This document shows, piece by piece, positions 61,122 through 64,000 of a stretch of DNA of 64,000 nt. Numbering within the stretch: position 1 is the stretch's first letter; each line of letters opens with the position of its first letter. Source of the stretch: CAVURS01 sp963834425. Lineage in GTDB: Bacteria; Actinomycetota; Actinomycetes; Actinomycetales; CAVURS01. The notes under the pieces are model-generated. The model was not told the DNA's origin. It saw only the letters and a program-made list of their open reading frames with translations, and searched no databases. The position numbers were made by a program, and so were the translations under genes. The stretch spans positions 1 to 64,000 of the forward strand of contig CAWIBR010000016.1 in NCBI GenBank assembly GCA_963834425.1, in the 5' to 3' direction.

Positions 61122-62258
61122 ATGGCCGATTCCACCCGCGACCCCGACTTCGTCCCCGGCCTGGAAGGCGTCGTCGCCTTCGAGAGCGAGATCGCCGAGC
61201 CGGACCGGGCCGGCGGGGCGCTGAGATATCGCGGCGTCGACATCACCGACCTGGTCGGCAAGGTGTCGTTCGGCAACGTGTGGGGCCTGCTGGTCGACAA
61301 CGCGTTCGAGCCCGGCCTGCCGCCGGCCGAGCCCTTCCCGTTGCCGGTGCACAGCGGTGACGTGCGGGTGGACATGCAGAGCGCGCTGGCCCAGCTCGCG
61401 CCGCTCTGGGGCTTCCGGCCGCTGCTGGACATCGATGCGGCGCAGGCCCGTTCGGACCTGGCCCGCGCTTCGGTGATGGCGCTGAGCTTCGTCGCGCAGT
61501 CGGCCCGCGGGCAGGACCGGCCGATGGTCCCGCAGCGCGAGGTCGACCACGCCCGGACGATCGTGGAGCGGTTCATGATCCGCTGGCGCGGCGACCCCGA
61601 CCCGCTGCACGTCGAGGCCGTCGACGCCTACTGGACCTCGGCCGCCGAGCACGGCATGAACGCCTCGACCTTCACCGCCCGGGTGATCGCCTCCACGGGC
61701 GCTGACGTTGCGGCCTGCTTGTCCGGCGCCGTCGGCGCGATGAGCGGACCGCTGCACGGCGGCGCCCCGTCGCGGGTGCTGCACATGCTCGAGGGCGTCG
61801 AGCAGATCGGCGACGCGTCCACCTACGTCAAGGGGGTCCTGGACCGCGGCGAGCGGCTGATGGGCTTCGGCCACCGGGTCTACCGGGCCGAGGACCCGCG
61901 GGCCCGCGTCCTGCGCGCCACCGCCCAACGACTCGGCGCCCCGCGCTACGAGGTCGCCGTCGCGCTGGAGAAGGCCGCGCTCGACGAGTTGCACGCCCGC
62001 CGCCCGGACCGCGTCCTCGCGACCAACGTGGAGTTCTGGGCCGCCGTCGTCCTGGACTTCGCCGAGGTGCCGCCGTCGATGTTCACGCCGATGTTCTCCT
62101 GCGCCCGGACCGCAGGTTGGGCCGCGCACATCCTCGAGCAGCAGTCGACCGGCCGGCTGGTGCGACCGGCTGCCCGCTACGTCGGCCCCGGCCCGCGCCC
62201 GCCGCAGGACGTCTCCGGCTGGACCGAAGCCATCCACGAGAGCGCGCCGGTCGCCTGA
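61122..62258 (+). CDS. citA: Citrate synthase 2 (CitA-like)
   Basis: 378 residues from ATG 61122. Core motifs: YRGVDITDLVGKVSFGNVWG, GAMSGPLHGGAPSRVLHMLE (His), LMGFGHRVYRAEDPRARVLR (His/Arg), VLATNVEFWAAVVLDFAEVP (the acid is Glu, where classical synthases have Asp). This matches the shorter actinobacterial second citrate synthase. It condenses acetyl-CoA and oxaloacetate; role next to the main synthase is uncertain. Confidence 0.9.
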   Translation: MADSTRDPDFVPGLEGVVAFESEIAEPDRAGGALRYRGVDITDLVGKVSFGNVWGLLVDNAFEPGLPPAEPFPLPVHSGDVRVDMQSALAQLAPLWGFRPLLDIDAAQARSDLARASVMALSFVAQSARGQDRPMVPQREVDHARTIVERFMIRWRGDPDPLHVEAVDAYWTSAAEHGMNASTFTARVIASTGADVAACLSGAVGAMSGPLHGGAPSRVLHMLEGVEQIGDASTYVKGVLDRGERLMGFGHRVYRAEDPRARVLRATAQRLGAPRYEVAVALEKAALDELHARRPDRVLATNVEFWAAVVLDFAEVPPSMFTPMFSCARTAGWAAHILEQQSTGRLVRPAARYVGPGPRPPQDVSGWTEAIHESAPVA

Positions 62259-62326
62259 CCACTTCGGGCCGTCCGGCGGATGGACGGCCGTCGGCCCGGC
62301 CCACGCAACCTGGGATCATCGGGCCC

Positions 62327-63469
62327 ATGAGCGATGGCCTCCCCCTGACCATTCCCGCCGACCTCAAACCTCGTGACGGCCGCTTCGGCTCCGGACCGAG
62401 CAAGGTGCGGCCGGCGCAGCTCGCGGCCCTGAGCGAGGTCGGCACGACGCTGATGGGCACCTCGCATCGCCAGCAACCGGTGCGAGCGGTTGTCCACCGC
62501 GTCCGGTCCGGGCTGGCCGACCTCTTCAGCCTCCCCGAGGGTTACGAGGTGGTCCTCGGAAACGGTGGCACCACAGCGTTTTGGGACGCCGCAGCCTTCG
62601 GGCTGATCAAGGAGCGCTCGCAGCACCTGGCCTTCGGCGAGTTCTCCAGCAAGTTCGCCTCGGTCGTCGCGGGCGCGCCGTTCCTCGGTGATCCGACGGT
62701 GGTCACCGCGGAGCCGGGCAGCCTGGCCGCGCCGTACGCCGAGGACGGGGTCGACGCCTACGCCTGGCCGCACAACGAGACCTCGACGGGTGTGATGTCG
62801 CCGGTGCGTCGGGTGGCCGGCGTCGCGGACAGCGCGGACGGCGGACCGCTCGTCCTGGTCGACGCGACCAGTGGCGCGGGTGGGCTGCCGGTCGACATCC
62901 GTGAGGTCGACGTCTACTACTTCGCACCGCAGAAGTGCTTCGCCTCCGACGGCGGGCTGTGGCTCGCGATCATGTCGCCGGCGGCACTGGACCGGGTCGA
63001 GGAGATCGCCGCCGGCGGGCGGTGGGTGCCGGAGTTCCTGTCCCTGCCGACCGCCCTCAGCAACTCGCGGCTGGACCAGACCTACAACACGCCGGCCTTG
63101 GCCACCCTGGTGATGCTCGCCGACCAGATCGAGTGGATCAACGGCGAGGGCGGCCTGGACTGGGCGGTCAAGCGCACCGCCGACTCCTCCGGCCGGCTTT
63201 ACGGCTGGGCCGAGCGCACGTCGTACACCTCGCCGTATGTCGCCGATCCGGCGGCGCGCTCGCAGGTGGTCGGGACCATTGACTTCGACGAGTCGGTCGA
63301 CGCCCTGGCGGTGGCAAAGGTGTTGCGCGGCAATGGAATCGTGGACACCGAGCCCTATCGCAAGCTCGGCCGCAACCAGCTCCGGGTCGCAATGTTCCCG
63401 GCGGTCGAGCCGGACGACGTCGAGGCGCTGACGCAGTGCATCGACTACATCGTGGAGCGGTCCGGCTGA
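62327..63469 (+). CDS. serC: Phosphoserine aminotransferase
   Basis: 380 residues from ATG 62327. The actinobacterial SerC pattern: FGSGPSKVRPAQLAALSEVG, GTSHRQQPVRAVVHRVRSGL, PLVLVDATSGAGGLPVDIRE and the PLP lysine in YYFAPQKCFASDGGLWLAIM. Makes phosphoserine from 3-phosphohydroxypyruvate and glutamate in serine synthesis. The stop overlaps the likely start region of the next gene. Confidence 0.93.
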   Translation: MSDGLPLTIPADLKPRDGRFGSGPSKVRPAQLAALSEVGTTLMGTSHRQQPVRAVVHRVRSGLADLFSLPEGYEVVLGNGGTTAFWDAAAFGLIKERSQHLAFGEFSSKFASVVAGAPFLGDPTVVTAEPGSLAAPYAEDGVDAYAWPHNETSTGVMSPVRRVAGVADSADGGPLVLVDATSGAGGLPVDIREVDVYYFAPQKCFASDGGLWLAIMSPAALDRVEEIAAGGRWVPEFLSLPTALSNSRLDQTYNTPALATLVMLADQIEWINGEGGLDWAVKRTADSSGRLYGWAERTSYTSPYVADPAARSQVVGTIDFDESVDALAVAKVLRGNGIVDTEPYRKLGRNQLRVAMFPAVEPDDVEALTQCIDYIVERSG

Positions 63470-64000
63470 GGTTCGCGCGCGACCAGCTGACCCGGGCGGC
63501 CTACGCCACCTTCGCCTTCTGGGGCTGGTTCCTCTACGGCTTCGGGCCGGCCGTGCCGTTGCTGCGCGACGAGCAAGGCACCTCCCGAGCGGTGGCCGGG
63601 CTGCACGGTACGGCGATCGCGGTCGGCACGATCATCTCGGCGGCCGTCTCGGTGCCCCTCGTCCGACGGTTTCAGCGGCGCGGCACCCTGATCGGCGCGA
63701 CCGTCGTCGCGGCGGGCGGCATCACGTTGCTGGTCGCCGGGCCGTCGGTGCCGTTCACGCTGCCGGAGCGCTGATCGCGGGCATCGGCGGCGCGACCTGC
63801 CTCAACTCGGTCAACCCGGTCCTGTCCGACCACCACGGCCGCCTGGGTGCGGCCGCGATCAGCGAGGCCAACGCGATCGCCGCCGGCTGCGGGATCATCG
63901 CGCCGCTCGCGGTCGGCGTCAGCGTCGCCATCGGGCTGACCTGGCGCGGAGCCATCGTGCTGGCCCTGCCGCTCGCGGCGGTGTCCGTCGTCCTGGTGCT
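63436..64000 (+). CDS. MFS transporter, partial and frameshifted
   Basis: The protein begins near the serC stop: the only standard start in frame is GTG 63436, overlapping serC by 34 bases; a CTG at 63466 would be tighter. First half FARDQLTRAAYATFAFWGWF, YGFGPAVPLLRDEQGTSRAV, GTLIGATVVAAGGITLLVAG. Near 63765 the frame shifts and continues GALIAGIGGATCLNSVNPVL, EANAIAAGCGIIAPLAVGVS to the window end. MFS fold, perhaps six helices visible; substrate unknown. Confidence 0.7.

Overview
The window is 64 kb of very GC-rich DNA with actinobacterial hallmarks: an IdeR/DtxR iron regulator, a SigK/RskA-type sigma/anti-sigma pair, a DUF222-HNH ('13E12') protein, an NlpC/P60 hydrolase behind a c-di-AMP (ydaO) riboswitch, MmpL and FUSC membrane proteins, LLM-class flavin oxidoreductases, and many GTG starts and ATGA stop/start overlaps. 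A Nocardioidaceae-like actinobacterium is plausible, but the genus cannot be fixed from the sequence. No plasmid, integrase, transposase or CRISPR genes are recognised.

Layout. 1-3.3 kb: accessory DNA with broken, unrecognised coding fragments, then a gene-poor stretch with a four-copy interspersed repeat, three related hairpins and three very small membrane-peptide genes. 3.3-6.8 kb: LysR regulator divergent from a 14-helix drug exporter, then a GNAT acetyltransferase. 7.0-11.6 kb: tRNA-Arg(CCT), a flavoprotein monooxygenase-like gene, an HD/LuxR regulator divergent from a cupin, a truncated EAL gene, and a tRNA 3'-end-like remnant. 11.6-18.5 kb: DUF3048 lipoprotein, an ABC exporter operon with a lipoprotein, two alpha/beta hydrolases (one frameshifted haloalkane dehalogenase), a D-2-hydroxyacid dehydrogenase. 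18.5-24.1 kb: an operon for the lower steps of reductive pyrimidine/hydantoin catabolism (beta-ureidopropionase, dihydropyrimidinase, LLM oxidoreductase) ending in a FUSC-family membrane protein. 24.2-27.5 kb: 13E12 protein and a membrane-anchored phospholipase D. 27.5-32.7 kb: NAD-dependent molybdenum formate dehydrogenase operon fdsGBAD. 33-35 kb: GGDEF-EAL protein. 35-46.5 kb: transporters, thiol oxidoreductase, ArsR/SRPBCC pair, MmpL/TetR pair, pirin, an HNH gene bracketed by paired palindromic repeats, NlpC/P60 with riboswitch, ideR. 46.6-57.6 kb: photolyase, ABC exporter pair, nitroreductase, sigma/anti-sigma, a possible small RNA/leader peptide, a fused double ABC exporter with its MarR regulator. 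57.8-64 kb: pdxH, XRE regulator divergent from a DHA2 exporter, citrate synthase, serC and the start of another MFS gene.

Genes work mostly as small self-regulated modules: regulator plus exporter occurs five times (LysR/MFS, TetR/MmpL, MarR/ABC, XRE/MFS, ABC pairs), several with a visible palindromic operator. The two metabolic operons (pyrimidine ring-opening products; formate to CO2 plus NADH) are complete as units, though dihydropyrimidine dehydrogenase is absent here.

Caution on quality: about a dozen otherwise well-conserved genes are split by a single apparent one-base frameshift, often in G/C runs. This rate suggests uncorrected indels in the assembly rather than a dozen real pseudogenes, so such genes are annotated end to end with the break noted.
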